A stretch of DNA of 13,730 bases from Rubritepida sp. (GTDB taxonomy: Bacteria > Pseudomonadota > Alphaproteobacteria > Acetobacterales > Acetobacteraceae): NCBI GenBank assembly GCA_022843345.1, contig JALHNW010000020.1, positions 1-13,730 on the forward strand. Direction: 5' to 3'. The position numbers and the translations under genes were made by a program. Numbering within the stretch: the first letter of the stretch is position 1; the number at the start of each line of letters is the position of its first letter. Positions 8,056 through 13,719 of the stretch are shown piece after piece. A model generated the notes under the pieces. It was not told the origin of the DNA. It made no database searches and saw only the letters and a list, made by a program, of their open reading frames with translations.

Positions 8056-8835
8056 TCAGCCCGCAAGCGCGGCCACCACGGCGGGCAGCAGCGCGGGGTC
8101 GCCCACCGCCACCACGTCGCCGGCGCTGCCCAGGCGCAGGGGGTTTCCGGCCCAGTCGGTCAGGCGGCCGCCGGCGCCTTCCACCACGGGGGCCAGCGCG
8201 GCCCAGTCCCAGGGCTTCAGCGTGTCCTCCACCACCAGATCCACCAGGCCCAGCGCCACCAGGCCGTAGAGGTAGCAATCCCCGCCCCAGGAGGTGCGCC
8301 GCGCGGCGCGCTGCACGGCGGCGAAGCGCGGGGCGGTGAGGGGCGTGAAGATGTCGGGCGAGGTGGAGGCGAGCTCGGCCTCGGCCAGCGCGGCGCAGGG
8401 GCGGGTGCGGACGGGCGCGCCGTTGAAGGTGGTGCCCTGGCCGGAAACGCCCAGCCAGCGCTCCCCCAGCACGGGCTGGTCGATCAAGCCCAGCACCGGC
8501 ACGCCCCGGTGCAGCAGGCCGACCAGCGTGCCCCAGAGCGGGCGGCCGGTGAGGAAGGCACGGGTGCCGTCTATGGGGTCGAGCACCCAGAGCCATTCGG
8601 CATCCGCGCGCTCGGCGCCGTATTCCTCGCCCAGGATGCCGTGGCCGGGGAAGCGGGCGTGGAGGAATTCGCGCAGGGCGCGTTCGGCGGCGCGGTCGGC
8701 CTCCGTGACCGGCGAGGCGTCGCCCTTGGCCTCGACCAGCAGGGGCGAGCGGAACAGCGGCCGGATGGCGGCGCCGGCCAGCGCGGCCGCCTCATGCGCG
8801 GCCTGGACGAACTCGGCAGGAACGGAAACGCTCAT
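8056..8835 (-). CDS. hisN: HisN-like histidinol-phosphatase, inositol monophosphatase family
   Basis: A 259-residue Mg-dependent phosphatase of the inositol monophosphatase superfamily. Metal-binding motifs are intact: GEE at 69-71, DPIDGT at 86-91, and the C-terminal WDWAAL at 209-214 with Asp210. SPVTEADRAAE (41-51) is the conserved N-terminal motif, and GRPLWGTLVGLL (97-108), right after DPIDGTRAF, is the pattern typical of HisN histidinol-phosphatases rather than SuhB or CysQ. HisN removes phosphate from L-histidinol phosphate in the penultimate stage of histidine synthesis in the cytoplasm. No other his gene is in the window. It starts at ATG 8833-8835 with AGGGG about 10 nt upstream and lies 24 bp before yejA, so it probably shares a transcript with the yej genes. 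Inositol monophosphatase is the main alternative. Confidence 0.88.
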   Translation of the reverse strand: MSVSVPAEFVQAAHEAAALAGAAIRPLFRSPLLVEAKGDASPVTEADRAAERALREFLHARFPGHGILGEEYGAERADAEWLWVLDPIDGTRAFLTGRPLWGTLVGLLHRGVPVLGLIDQPVLGERWLGVSGQGTTFNGAPVRTRPCAALAEAELASTSPDIFTPLTAPRFAAVQRAARRTSWGGDCYLYGLVALGLVDLVVEDTLKPWDWAALAPVVEGAGGRLTDWAGNPLRLGSAGDVVAVGDPALLPAVVAALAG

Positions 8836-8857
8836 GCGAATGGCACCCCTGTGTGGC

Positions 8858-8882
8858 CCTGCCGTGGCTCCGCCACGGCAGG
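8858..8882. repeat. Perfect 11-bp hairpin upstream of hisN
   Basis: CCTGCCGTGGC (8858-8868) is the exact complement of GCCACGGCAGG (8872-8882), with a 3-nt loop TCC. It lies 22 bp before the hisN start on the minus strand, inside its presumed 5' leader. No T-run follows on either strand, so it is not a standard terminator. It may be a repetitive extragenic palindrome or an RNA processing site. Confidence 0.6.
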
Positions 8883-8933
8883 ATGAGCCGCGCTTCCAGG
8901 ATGAAGTGCCCTTGAACCGGGGCCCCCGCGGCG

Positions 8934-8965
8934 CTTTTCCGCCTAGCGAAGCGCCGGCGGAAAAG
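8934..8965. repeat. Inverted repeat downstream of the cytochrome c gene
   Basis: CTTTTCCGCC (8934-8943) pairs perfectly with GGCGGAAAAG (8956-8965) around a 12-nt loop; C8932-G8967 and flanking G-T pairs can extend it. On the minus strand it begins about 11 nt after the cytochrome c stop. It could be a weak terminator or 3'-end stabiliser, as the stem itself holds the short T/A runs, but there is no U tract after the stem. The rest of the 141-bp gap shows no gene and no clear promoter. Confidence 0.55.
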
Positions 8966-8976
8966 TGTCGTGGGGT

Positions 8977-9516
8977 TTAGGGCAACGGCGCCGGGCTGGG
9001 CGACAGGGTGCGCAGGAAGGCGATGACGTCCGCGCGCTGCTGCGTGTTGTTGATGCCGGCGAAGGCCATGCGCGTGCCGGGCATGGCGCGCGCGGGGGCG
9101 GCGATGAACTCGTTCAGCGCCTCGTAGGTCCAGGGCTTGTCGGCCAGGGCGCGGTTCGCGTTGGAGTAGTTGAACCCCGCCACCTGGGCGTGGCCCTTGT
9201 TCACGATGTTCCACAGGTTCGGGCCCACGCCGTTGCGCCCGCCATCGGTGAAGGAGTGGCAGGAGGCGCAGACGCGGCCGGCCACGGCGCGGCCGTTGTC
9301 CACGTTGGCGGCGGCCAGCAGCGGGGCGATGGGCTCGATCGCCGGTGCGGCGGCGGGGGCCGCGGCCTGCTGCACGGCCGGCGCCTCGCCCACCTGGATC
9401 GCGCTGCGTTCGAGCCGCGTCGGATGCACCACCTGCTCGCCGATGATCCCGGCGCCCAGGAACGCGATCCCCGCGGTCAGCACCGCCGCGAATGCCTTGT
9501 TGACCTCCAGGCTCAT
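8977..9516 (-). CDS. cycM: Membrane-anchored c-type cytochrome, CycM-like
   Basis: A 179-residue monoheme cytochrome c. Residues 1-30 (SLEVNKAFAAVLTAG... to the early 30s) form an uncleaved membrane anchor, followed by an Ala/Pro-rich flexible linker (44-66) and a class I cytochrome domain. The heme-binding CASCH is at 83-87, GVGPNLW at 97-102, GFNYSNANR near 114-122, and PGTRMAFAGI (146-155) supplies the axial Met150. CycM-type proteins carry electrons from the bc1 complex to an aa3-type oxidase at the periplasmic face of the inner membrane. The start is ATG 9514-9516, because it opens directly with the ELNK-like membrane-anchor motif and has AGGG upstream; an earlier in-frame start at 9612 adds a basic, non-conserved leader. 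The gene is divergent from pheA. Cytochrome assignment is firm; the CycM subfamily name is a recognition call. Confidence 0.9.
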   Translation of the reverse strand: MSLEVNKAFAAVLTAGIAFLGAGIIGEQVVHPTRLERSAIQVGEAPAVQQAAAPAAAPAIEPIAPLLAAANVDNGRAVAGRVCASCHSFTDGGRNGVGPNLWNIVNKGHAQVAGFNYSNANRALADKPWTYEALNEFIAAPARAMPGTRMAFAGINNTQQRADVIAFLRTLSPSPAPLP

Positions 9517-9556
9517 GCCGGACCGACCCTTCCGCGGAATGGGCCGGGGCGCGAAT

Positions 9557-9584
9557 TTGCGCGCCCTCCGGCCCTGGCTTAGAC
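9557..9584 (+). promoter_or_regulatory. Putative promoter for pheA
   Basis: TTGCGC (9557-9562) and TTAGAC (9579-9584) are spaced by 16 bp, in the only moderately AT-containing stretch upstream of pheA. Transcription would begin about 9591, giving a 5' leader of about 47 nt. The -10 is a weak match, so confidence is low. Confidence 0.3.
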
Positions 9585-9590
9585 GTGCCT

Positions 9591-9619
9591 CACATAGACG
9601 CCAAAGCGCCATCCATCAA
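9591..9619 (-). promoter_or_regulatory. Putative promoter for the cytochrome c gene
   Basis: Read on the minus strand, TTGATG (9619 down to 9614) and TATGTG (9596 down to 9591) are separated by exactly 17 bp. Transcription would start near 9584 and give a leader of about 68 nt before the ATG at 9516. It lies beside and faces the candidate pheA promoter, so the two divergent transcription starts would nearly coincide. Confidence 0.4.
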
Positions 9620-9637
9620 CCGCCGCACGGACCAAGA

Positions 9638-10483
9638 ATGACCACCATCGCCTTCCAGGGTGTCCCCGGCGCCTATTCCGACCTCGCCTGCCGCCACGCC
9701 TATCCGGGCTGGGCCACCCTGCCCTGCCCCTCCTTCGAGGCGGCGATGGCGGCGGTGCGCGAGGGCCGGGCCCAGCGCGCCATGCTCCCCTGCGAGAACT
9801 CGCTCGCCGGCCGCGTGCCCGACATCCACCGCCTGCTGCCCGATTCGGGCCTGTGGGTGGTGGGCGAGCATTTCGAGCGCGTGGAGCATTGCCTGCTGGC
9901 GCGGCAGGGCGCGACGCTGGCCACGGTCCGCCGCGCGCATTCGCACCCCATGGCGCTGGGCCAGGTGCTGAAGGTGATCAAGGAGCTGTCGCTCACCCCC
10001 GTGATCCAGGCCGACACGGCGGGCGCGGCCGAGATGGTGGCGCGCGACGGCACGCCCGAGGACTGCGCGGTCGCCAGCGCGCTCGCCGCCGAGGTCTATG
10101 GCCTGGAGATCCTGCGCCGCAACGTCGAGGACGCGGCCCACAACACCACGCGCTTCTACGTGATGTCGGCCCAGCCCGAGGCGCCGCCGCTGGAGGCGCC
10201 GAACCCCGTCACCACCTTCGTGTTCCGCGTGCGCAACATGCCGGCCGCGCTCTACAAGGCGCTGGGCGGCTTCGCCACCAACGGCGTGAACATGACGAAG
10301 CTGGAAAGCTACATGCTCGACGGCGCCTTCACCGCCACGCAGTTCCTGTGCGACGTGGACGGCCATCCGGACGACCCACGGCTGTTCCGCGCGCTGGAGG
10401 AGCTGCGCTTCTTCACGCGCGAGGTGACGGTGCTGGGCACCTACCGCGCCCACCCCTTCCGCGTGGCCCACAAGGAAAGCTGA
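9638..10483 (+). CDS. pheA: Prephenate dehydratase with ACT domain
   Basis: A 281-residue stand-alone prephenate dehydratase. It converts prephenate to phenylpyruvate in cytoplasmic phenylalanine synthesis. The catalytic domain (1-176) begins IAFQGVPGAYSD (4-15), has MLPCENSLAGRV (49-60) and ends with HNTTRFYVM (168-176), whose Thr-Arg-Phe motif (171-173) is the signature active-site element. The ACT regulatory domain (about 190-274) includes AALYKALGGFATNGVNMTKL (203-222) followed by ESY, the GALY/ESRP-type region that senses phenylalanine in the family; the usual ESRP reads ESYM here. There is no fused chorismate mutase domain, as is common in alphaproteobacteria. The start ATG 9638-9640 is chosen because translation opens directly on the conserved first strand; longer in-frame starts run through the divergent cytochrome gene. 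A GC-rich hairpin lies one base after the stop. Confidence 0.96.
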   Translation: MTTIAFQGVPGAYSDLACRHAYPGWATLPCPSFEAAMAAVREGRAQRAMLPCENSLAGRVPDIHRLLPDSGLWVVGEHFERVEHCLLARQGATLATVRRAHSHPMALGQVLKVIKELSLTPVIQADTAGAAEMVARDGTPEDCAVASALAAEVYGLEILRRNVEDAAHNTTRFYVMSAQPEAPPLEAPNPVTTFVFRVRNMPAALYKALGGFATNGVNMTKLESYMLDGAFTATQFLCDVDGHPDDPRLFRALEELRFFTREVTVLGTYRAHPFRVAHKES

Positions 10484-10484
10484 C

Positions 10485-10506
10485 GCCCTCCCCTTGAGGG
10501 AAGGGC
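10485..10506 (+). terminator. Hairpin immediately after pheA
   Basis: GCCCTCCCC (10485-10493) pairs with GGGAAGGGC (10498-10506) with one C-A mismatch and a TTGA loop. It begins one base after the pheA stop. No T-run follows, so it is at best a weak or Rho-assisted terminator. Confidence 0.4.
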
Positions 10507-10562
10507 AACGAAGCGGCCAGCAGCCCCGTTCTCCGGCCATCAGCGTCGAGGGGCAAGGGTTC

Positions 10563-10970
10563 GTGGCATCGGGTCGTGATGAGGAGGAGGTGCTGCCGCT
10601 GGCCGTGGAAACGGCCCGCGTGGAGCGCGTCCGGCGCGAGGGCGGGCGCGTGCGCGTCACGCTGCGCACCGAATCCATGCCCGCCGAGGTCACCGAAACC
10701 CTGGCGTCCGAACGCCTCGAGGTGGAGCGCGTCGCGGTGAACCGCACGCTCGACGCCGGCGAGGTGGCCCCGGAGCCCCGGCAGGATGCGGACGGCACCT
10801 GGATCATCCCCGTGCTAGAGGAGGTGCTCGTCGTCGAGCGGCGCCTGCTGCTGCGCGAGGAGATCCGCCTGGTCCGCCATGCCGGGAGCGAGACCGTGCG
10901 CGAGGTGGTGGCCCTGCGCCGCCAGGTCGCCGAGGTCGAGCGCCTGCCCCCCGCCGCCGACGCACCGTGA
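10563..10970 (+). CDS. DUF2382 (YsnF/AvaK-type) stress-associated protein, short form
   Basis: A 135-residue protein made almost entirely of a DUF2382-like domain. It shows the repeated pattern of this family: PLAVETARVERVRREGGRVRV (12-32), RLEVERVAVNR (51-61), IIPVLEEVLVVERRLLLREEI (81-101), then an ETVREVVALRRQVAEVER end. It is strongly charged, beta/coil-like, with no signal peptide or membrane segment. DUF2382 proteins are often linked to general stress and desiccation responses, and their biochemical role is unknown. The start chosen is GTG 10563, which has GAGGGG (10548-10553) 9 nt upstream; an upstream TTG at 10494 sits in the loop of the pheA hairpin and adds an unconserved leader. 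It lies 20 bp before a larger DUF2382 gene on the same strand, forming a likely two-gene operon. Confidence 0.75.
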   Translation: MASGRDEEEVLPLAVETARVERVRREGGRVRVTLRTESMPAEVTETLASERLEVERVAVNRTLDAGEVAPEPRQDADGTWIIPVLEEVLVVERRLLLREEIRLVRHAGSETVREVVALRRQVAEVERLPPAADAP

Positions 10971-10990
10971 ACCGCGAAGGAACCGTCACC

Positions 10991-12097
10991 ATGGACCGCA
11001 CCATCACCGCAGTGTTCGACTTCGAGGCCGAGGCGCAGCGCGCCATGGACGCGCTGGCCGCGCAGGGCTTCGCCCGCTCCTCCATGCGGATGCACCGCCA
11101 GGAGGCGTCCTCCACCACCGCCGACAAGGGCTTCTGGGAAAGCCTGGCCGACCTGTTCGTGCCCGAGGACGACCGCCACGGCTACGCCGAGGCCGCGCGC
11201 CGCGGCGGCACCGTGCTGGTGATCTCCGCCCCCGCCGACCGCATGGAGGCGGCGGCCGACATCCTGGAGGCCAACGGCGCCGTGGACCTGGACGAGCGCG
11301 AGGCCGCCTGGCGCGCCGAAGGCTGGAACGGCCGCGCCTTCGACACCTATGGCGGGGACAGCGTCATGCGCCGCGACGAGGGCGCGCCCGGCACGATGGC
11401 CAGCCGCGCGGCCGACGACGCGATGGGCACCAACATGAGCGGCGCGCGCCCGATGAACGAGGCGTCCAACCCGCCCGGCACCATGCTCTCGCGCGGGACC
11501 GACGAGGTGCTGGGCACCAACATCTCCGGCGCGCACCCGGAGAACGAGGGCGACCGCACGGGCACGCTGGGCGCGGGCGGCATGTCCTCCGGCAGCAACC
11601 CGCCGGGCACCATGCTGTCGCGCGGGGCGGATGACGCGCTGGGCACCAACATGAGCGGCGCGCGGCCGGAGAACGAAGGCCACCGCACCGGCGCCATGGG
11701 CATGGCGGGCGCCACGGACGGGCACCACGAGGCCATCCCGGTCGTCGAGGAGCGCCTGCGCGTGGGCAAGCGCGAGACCTCGCACGGGCGCGTGCGCATC
11801 CGCTCCTACGTCATCGAGACGCCGGTGGAGGAGCAGGTGACGCTGCGGCGCGAGACGGTGGACGTGGAGCGCCGCGCGGTCGACCGCCCGGCCACCGACG
11901 CCGACGCGCTGTTCAAGGACCGCGTGATCGAGGCCACCGAATCCGAGGAGGAGGCGGTGATCGCCAAGGAGGCGCGGGTGACCGGCGAGGTCGTGGTCCG
12001 CAAGGACAGCGACACCCGCACGGAAACGGTGCGCGACACGGTGCGCCGCACCGAGGTGGAAGTGGAGCGCGACGACGGCACCACCCGCAAGGCCTGA
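10991..12097 (+). CDS. YflT-like stress protein with central repeats and C-terminal DUF2382 domain
   Basis: A 368-residue three-part protein. Residues 1-104 resemble the YflT / general stress protein 17M N-terminal domain (RTITAVFDFEAEAQRAMDAL, then GFWESLADLFVPEDDRHGYAEA, then GGTVLVISAP). Residues 131-240 hold three imperfect repeats built around PGTM-SR--D---GTN-SGA-P-NE and are predicted to be disordered. Residues 248-360 are a DUF2382 domain (AIPVVEERLRVGKRE, VEEQVTLRRETVDVERR, and a charged TETVRDTVRRTEVEVER end). YflT-DUF2382 fusions occur in many bacteria as stress-induced proteins; the function is not established. The start ATG 10991 has GAAGGA (10976-10981) at 9-nt spacing. An alternative GTG at 10967 overlaps the previous stop as GTGA but lacks an SD and adds 8 residues. 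It converges on the lipoprotein gene across a strong hairpin. Confidence 0.85.
   Translation: MDRTITAVFDFEAEAQRAMDALAAQGFARSSMRMHRQEASSTTADKGFWESLADLFVPEDDRHGYAEAARRGGTVLVISAPADRMEAAADILEANGAVDLDEREAAWRAEGWNGRAFDTYGGDSVMRRDEGAPGTMASRAADDAMGTNMSGARPMNEASNPPGTMLSRGTDEVLGTNISGAHPENEGDRTGTLGAGGMSSGSNPPGTMLSRGADDALGTNMSGARPENEGHRTGAMGMAGATDGHHEAIPVVEERLRVGKRETSHGRVRIRSYVIETPVEEQVTLRRETVDVERRAVDRPATDADALFKDRVIEATESEEEAVIAKEARVTGEVVVRKDSDTRTETVRDTVRRTEVEVERDDGTTRKA
11381..11710 (+). repeat. Three in-frame tandem repeats inside the YflT-DUF2382 gene
   Basis: Unit 1 is 11381-11467 (29 codons), unit 2 11468-11596 (43 codons), unit 3 11597-11710 (38 codons). Units 2 and 3 both start NPPGTMLSRG; unit 1 starts GAPGTMASRA. 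All share GTN-SGA and P-NE, while the Gly/Met/Ser-rich tails vary in length. Units 2 and 3 are closest to each other. Confidence 0.85.
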
Positions 12098-12104
12098 GCC
12101 TACC

Positions 12105-12132
12105 CGTCCGCGGGCGCTACAGCCCGCGGACG
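12105..12132. terminator. Perfect hairpin between convergent genes (bidirectional terminator candidate)
   Basis: CGTCCGCGGGC (12105-12115) is exactly complementary to GCCCGCGGACG (12122-12132), with a 6-nt loop GCTACA. It lies 7 nt after the DUF2382 gene stop on the plus strand, and its right arm covers the last codons of the lipoprotein gene, whose stop codon (12117-12119) is in the loop. The very stable 11-bp stem suits 3'-end formation on both strands, but neither side has a T-run, so termination may be Rho-assisted. Confidence 0.5.
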
Positions 12133-12419
12133 ATCTCCACCCCGCCCGGCAGCGCCAGCCCGCGCTCGCGCAGGCAGCGCCGCCAGGCGGTGGTCTCGGC
12201 GATGCGCGTCTCCTCGCGGATGCGGGCCTGGTTCACCGAATCGGGCTGCGGGTTCGCCTGGCGCAGGATGCGCGTCACCTCGGGCGAGCGGCGGGCCTCG
12301 GCGCGGCATTCGGCCTGCGCCGGCGAGAGGCGCTCGCCCAGCACGTCGGTGGCGGGGCGCTGGGCGCAGGCGGCCAGGGGGGCGGCCAGGGCGAGCAGGA
12401 TGATGGGCGCGTACCTCAT
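12117..12419 (-). CDS. Small putative lipoprotein
   Basis: A 100-residue protein with a lipoprotein signal: MRYAPIILLALAAPLAAC, with lipobox LAAC and lipidation at Cys18, so an acylated envelope protein of about 83 residues is expected. The mature part is short, charged and rich in Arg/Glu, with two further cysteines (Cys38 in AECRAEARRSPEV and Cys82 in WRRCLRERGLAL) that could form a disulfide. I recognise no domain. The start ATG (12417-12419) overlaps the nudC stop as ATGA, so translation is probably coupled to nudC. No functional link to NAD metabolism is evident. A conserved tail GGVEIVRGL precedes the stop, which lies inside the loop of a strong hairpin. Confidence 0.8.
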   Translation of the reverse strand: MRYAPIILLALAAPLAACAQRPATDVLGERLSPAQAECRAEARRSPEVTRILRQANPQPDSVNQARIREETRIAETTAWRRCLRERGLALPGGVEIVRGL

Positions 12420-13339
12420 GCGTGCAGCCAGTCCTCGATCAGTCGGCGCGCGATGGAATCCACGCGCGGGAGGGAGAAGCCATGCGCCTCGGGGGCGGCG
12501 ATCTCGGCGCGGGTGAACCAGCGGGCGTCCTTCAGCTCCTCCGTGTCGAGCGCGATCGCCTCGCTCAGCCCCTCGGCGTGGAAGCCCAGCATGATGGATG
12601 AGGGGAAGGGCCAGGGCTGCGAGGAATGGTAGCCGACGCGGCCGACATGCACGCCCGTCTCCTCGAACACCTCGCGCCGCACGGCTTCCTCCAGGCTTTC
12701 GCCGGGCTCGACGAAGCCGGCCAGGGTGCTGAACATGGTGGTGGTGGGGAAGCGGTGCGAATGGCCCAGCAGGCAGCGGTCGCCGCGCACCACCAGCATG
12801 ATCACGGCCGGGTCGGTGCGCGGGAAGTGCTGGGCGGCGCAGGCCGTGCAGGCCATGGCGTTGCCGGCGCTGCGCGGTTCGCAGGGTCCGCCGCAGACGC
12901 CGCAGAAGCGGTGCTTCACGCGCCAGTGCATCAGGCCGCGCGCGTGGGCCAGCACGCTGGCCTCGCCCGGCGGCAGCAGGCCGGCCACCGCGCGCAGGTC
13001 CTGGAAGGCGCCCATGGCGGGCGGCAGCAGGGGCAGCGGGTCGTCGGTGGCCGAGCAGTCCACGGCGAAGGTCGGCCGGCCCTCCCACAGGCCCAGGAAG
13101 GCCCAGGGGCCGCCGGCCATGCGAAGGGCGCGGGCGGCGTCGCCGGACAGCAGCACCGCCTCGGGCGCGCCGGCCTCGACATTGGCGAGCAGCGAGCGCG
13201 CGCGCCACACCGGGGCGAAGAGGGCCTGCGGGTCGTCGAGCGCGGCGGCGACGAAGCCGTCATCGTCGCGCCGGCCCGAGGCGCGGTCGAGCGGGGAGCC
13301 GGTGTAGGCGTTGGGGCGGCTGGCGGGGAAGGAGAGCAT
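12416..13339 (-). CDS. nudC: NudC: NAD(+) diphosphatase (zinc-ribbon Nudix hydrolase)
   Basis: A 307-residue Nudix enzyme that splits NAD(H) into NMN(H) and AMP; NudC-type enzymes also remove NAD caps from RNA in vitro and in E. coli. Features in order: N-terminal domain, Zn ribbon with Cys146, Cys149, Cys164, Cys167 (CGVC ... CTAC), then QHFPRTDPAVIMLV (170-183). The full Nudix box from Gly208 to Val230 (G-x5-E-x7-REVFEETGV) is followed by the NudC-specific SQPWPFPSS (240-248), which separates this family from ADP-ribose pyrophosphatases. All metal-binding glutamates are present. The start chosen is ATG 13337-13339, preceded by AGGG at 9-nt spacing; ATG 13357 is an alternative adding six residues with a weaker SD. 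Upstream is a repeat-rich region without an obvious promoter. It overlaps the lipoprotein gene by 4 bp. Confidence 0.95.
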   Translation of the reverse strand: MLSFPASRPNAYTGSPLDRASGRRDDDGFVAAALDDPQALFAPVWRARSLLANVEAGAPEAVLLSGDAARALRMAGGPWAFLGLWEGRPTFAVDCSATDDPLPLLPPAMGAFQDLRAVAGLLPPGEASVLAHARGLMHWRVKHRFCGVCGGPCEPRSAGNAMACTACAAQHFPRTDPAVIMLVVRGDRCLLGHSHRFPTTTMFSTLAGFVEPGESLEEAVRREVFEETGVHVGRVGYHSSQPWPFPSSIMLGFHAEGLSEAIALDTEELKDARWFTRAEIAAPEAHGFSLPRVDSIARRLIEDWLHA

Positions 13340-13373
13340 CGCGCCGGACCCTGCCATGCGGCGGCCTGTGCGT

Positions 13374-13592
13374 GAAGCGCGCCCCCTGCACGAGAGGCGC
13401 GAGGCCGAAGGCCAGCGCCGGCCGACCGGCGCCCCCACCCAGGATACGAACCGCGCACAAAGGATGCGCCCGCACGGCGGCCCACCCAAGAAGCGCGCCA
13501 TCCAACACCAGAGGTGCAAAGCCGAAGGCCAGCGCCGGCCAGCCGGCACCCCCGCCCAGAACAACGACCGCCCATGCAGGATGCGCCCGCAC
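13374..13592 (-). repeat. Two tandem copies of a ~117-bp repeat upstream of nudC
   Basis: The core 13389-13475 matches 13506-13592 at 70 of 87 positions at an offset of exactly 117 bp (39 codons). Homology continues more weakly leftward to about 13374 after a 1-nt indel (GAAGCGCGCC at 13374-13383 and 13490-13499). Read on the minus strand from GTG 13592 or GTG 13475, each core encodes 29 residues sharing VRAHP, LGGGAG, PALAFG and APLV. Of the 17 differences, 10 fall at third codon positions in this frame and 2 at second. Each unit thus looks coding-like, but no convincing SD precedes either GTG and the frame soon overlaps nudC. Confidence 0.75.
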
Positions 13593-13595
13593 CGC

Positions 13596-13650
13596 GGGCG
13601 CCGGCGCCCTTCAGGGCGGCGAAGCCAAGCCGCCGGAGGCGGCGCCCGGC
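13596..13650. repeat. Palindrome cluster (REP-like)
   Basis: GGGCGCCGGCGCCC (13596-13609) is a perfect 14-bp palindrome. CGCCC (13605-13609) pairs with GGGCG (13614-13618) over TTCA, and GGCGGC (13615-13620) pairs with GCCGCC (13629-13634). The block includes GCGGCGAAGCCAAG (13616-13629), identical to 3981-3994 in the yejE-yejF spacer. Nothing else is seen from 13593 to 13680; no promoter for nudC could be identified with confidence in 13340-13686. Confidence 0.5.
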
Positions 13651-13686
13651 GTAGTGGCGAGCCCTGGGGCGCGACGGGGTGGGGCC

Positions 13687-13719
13687 AAAAAAAACAGCCA
13701 GCCCCGCCGCCCGGCGGGG
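13687..13719 (-). terminator. Intrinsic terminator for a minus-strand gene beyond the right edge
   Basis: On the minus strand the stem CCCCGCC / GGCGGGG (13719-13713 with 13708-13702, loop of 4) is followed after 7 nt by eight consecutive T (complement of the A run 13687-13694). This is the only hairpin plus T-run in the window. A TAA on the minus strand at 13728-13726 could be the stop of the gene it serves. Confidence 0.6.

Noticed and set aside
6196..8886. An 896-codon open frame on the plus strand
   Set aside because: It lies antisense to yejA and hisN, which have complete family motifs. Its translation is low-complexity and rich in Ala/Gly/His/Gln/Arg, typical of antisense frames in GC-rich genomes.
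10494..10562. TTG 10494 as the start of the short DUF2382 gene
   Set aside because: The TTG is in the loop of the post-pheA hairpin, lacks a suitable SD, and the added residues are not domain-like; GTG 10563 has a well-spaced SD.
9590..11785. A 731-codon open frame on the minus strand
   Set aside because: It is antisense to pheA and the DUF2382 genes and shows no domain; its composition is that of a GC-driven shadow frame.
13340..13564. A 75-codon N-terminal extension of NudC
   Set aside because: It runs through the tandem repeat in a different frame from the one with the coding-like pattern, and NudC is of normal length from ATG 13339.
13374..13592. CRISPR array
   Set aside because: Only two diverged 87-bp-plus copies, no short identical repeats with unique spacers, and no cas gene.
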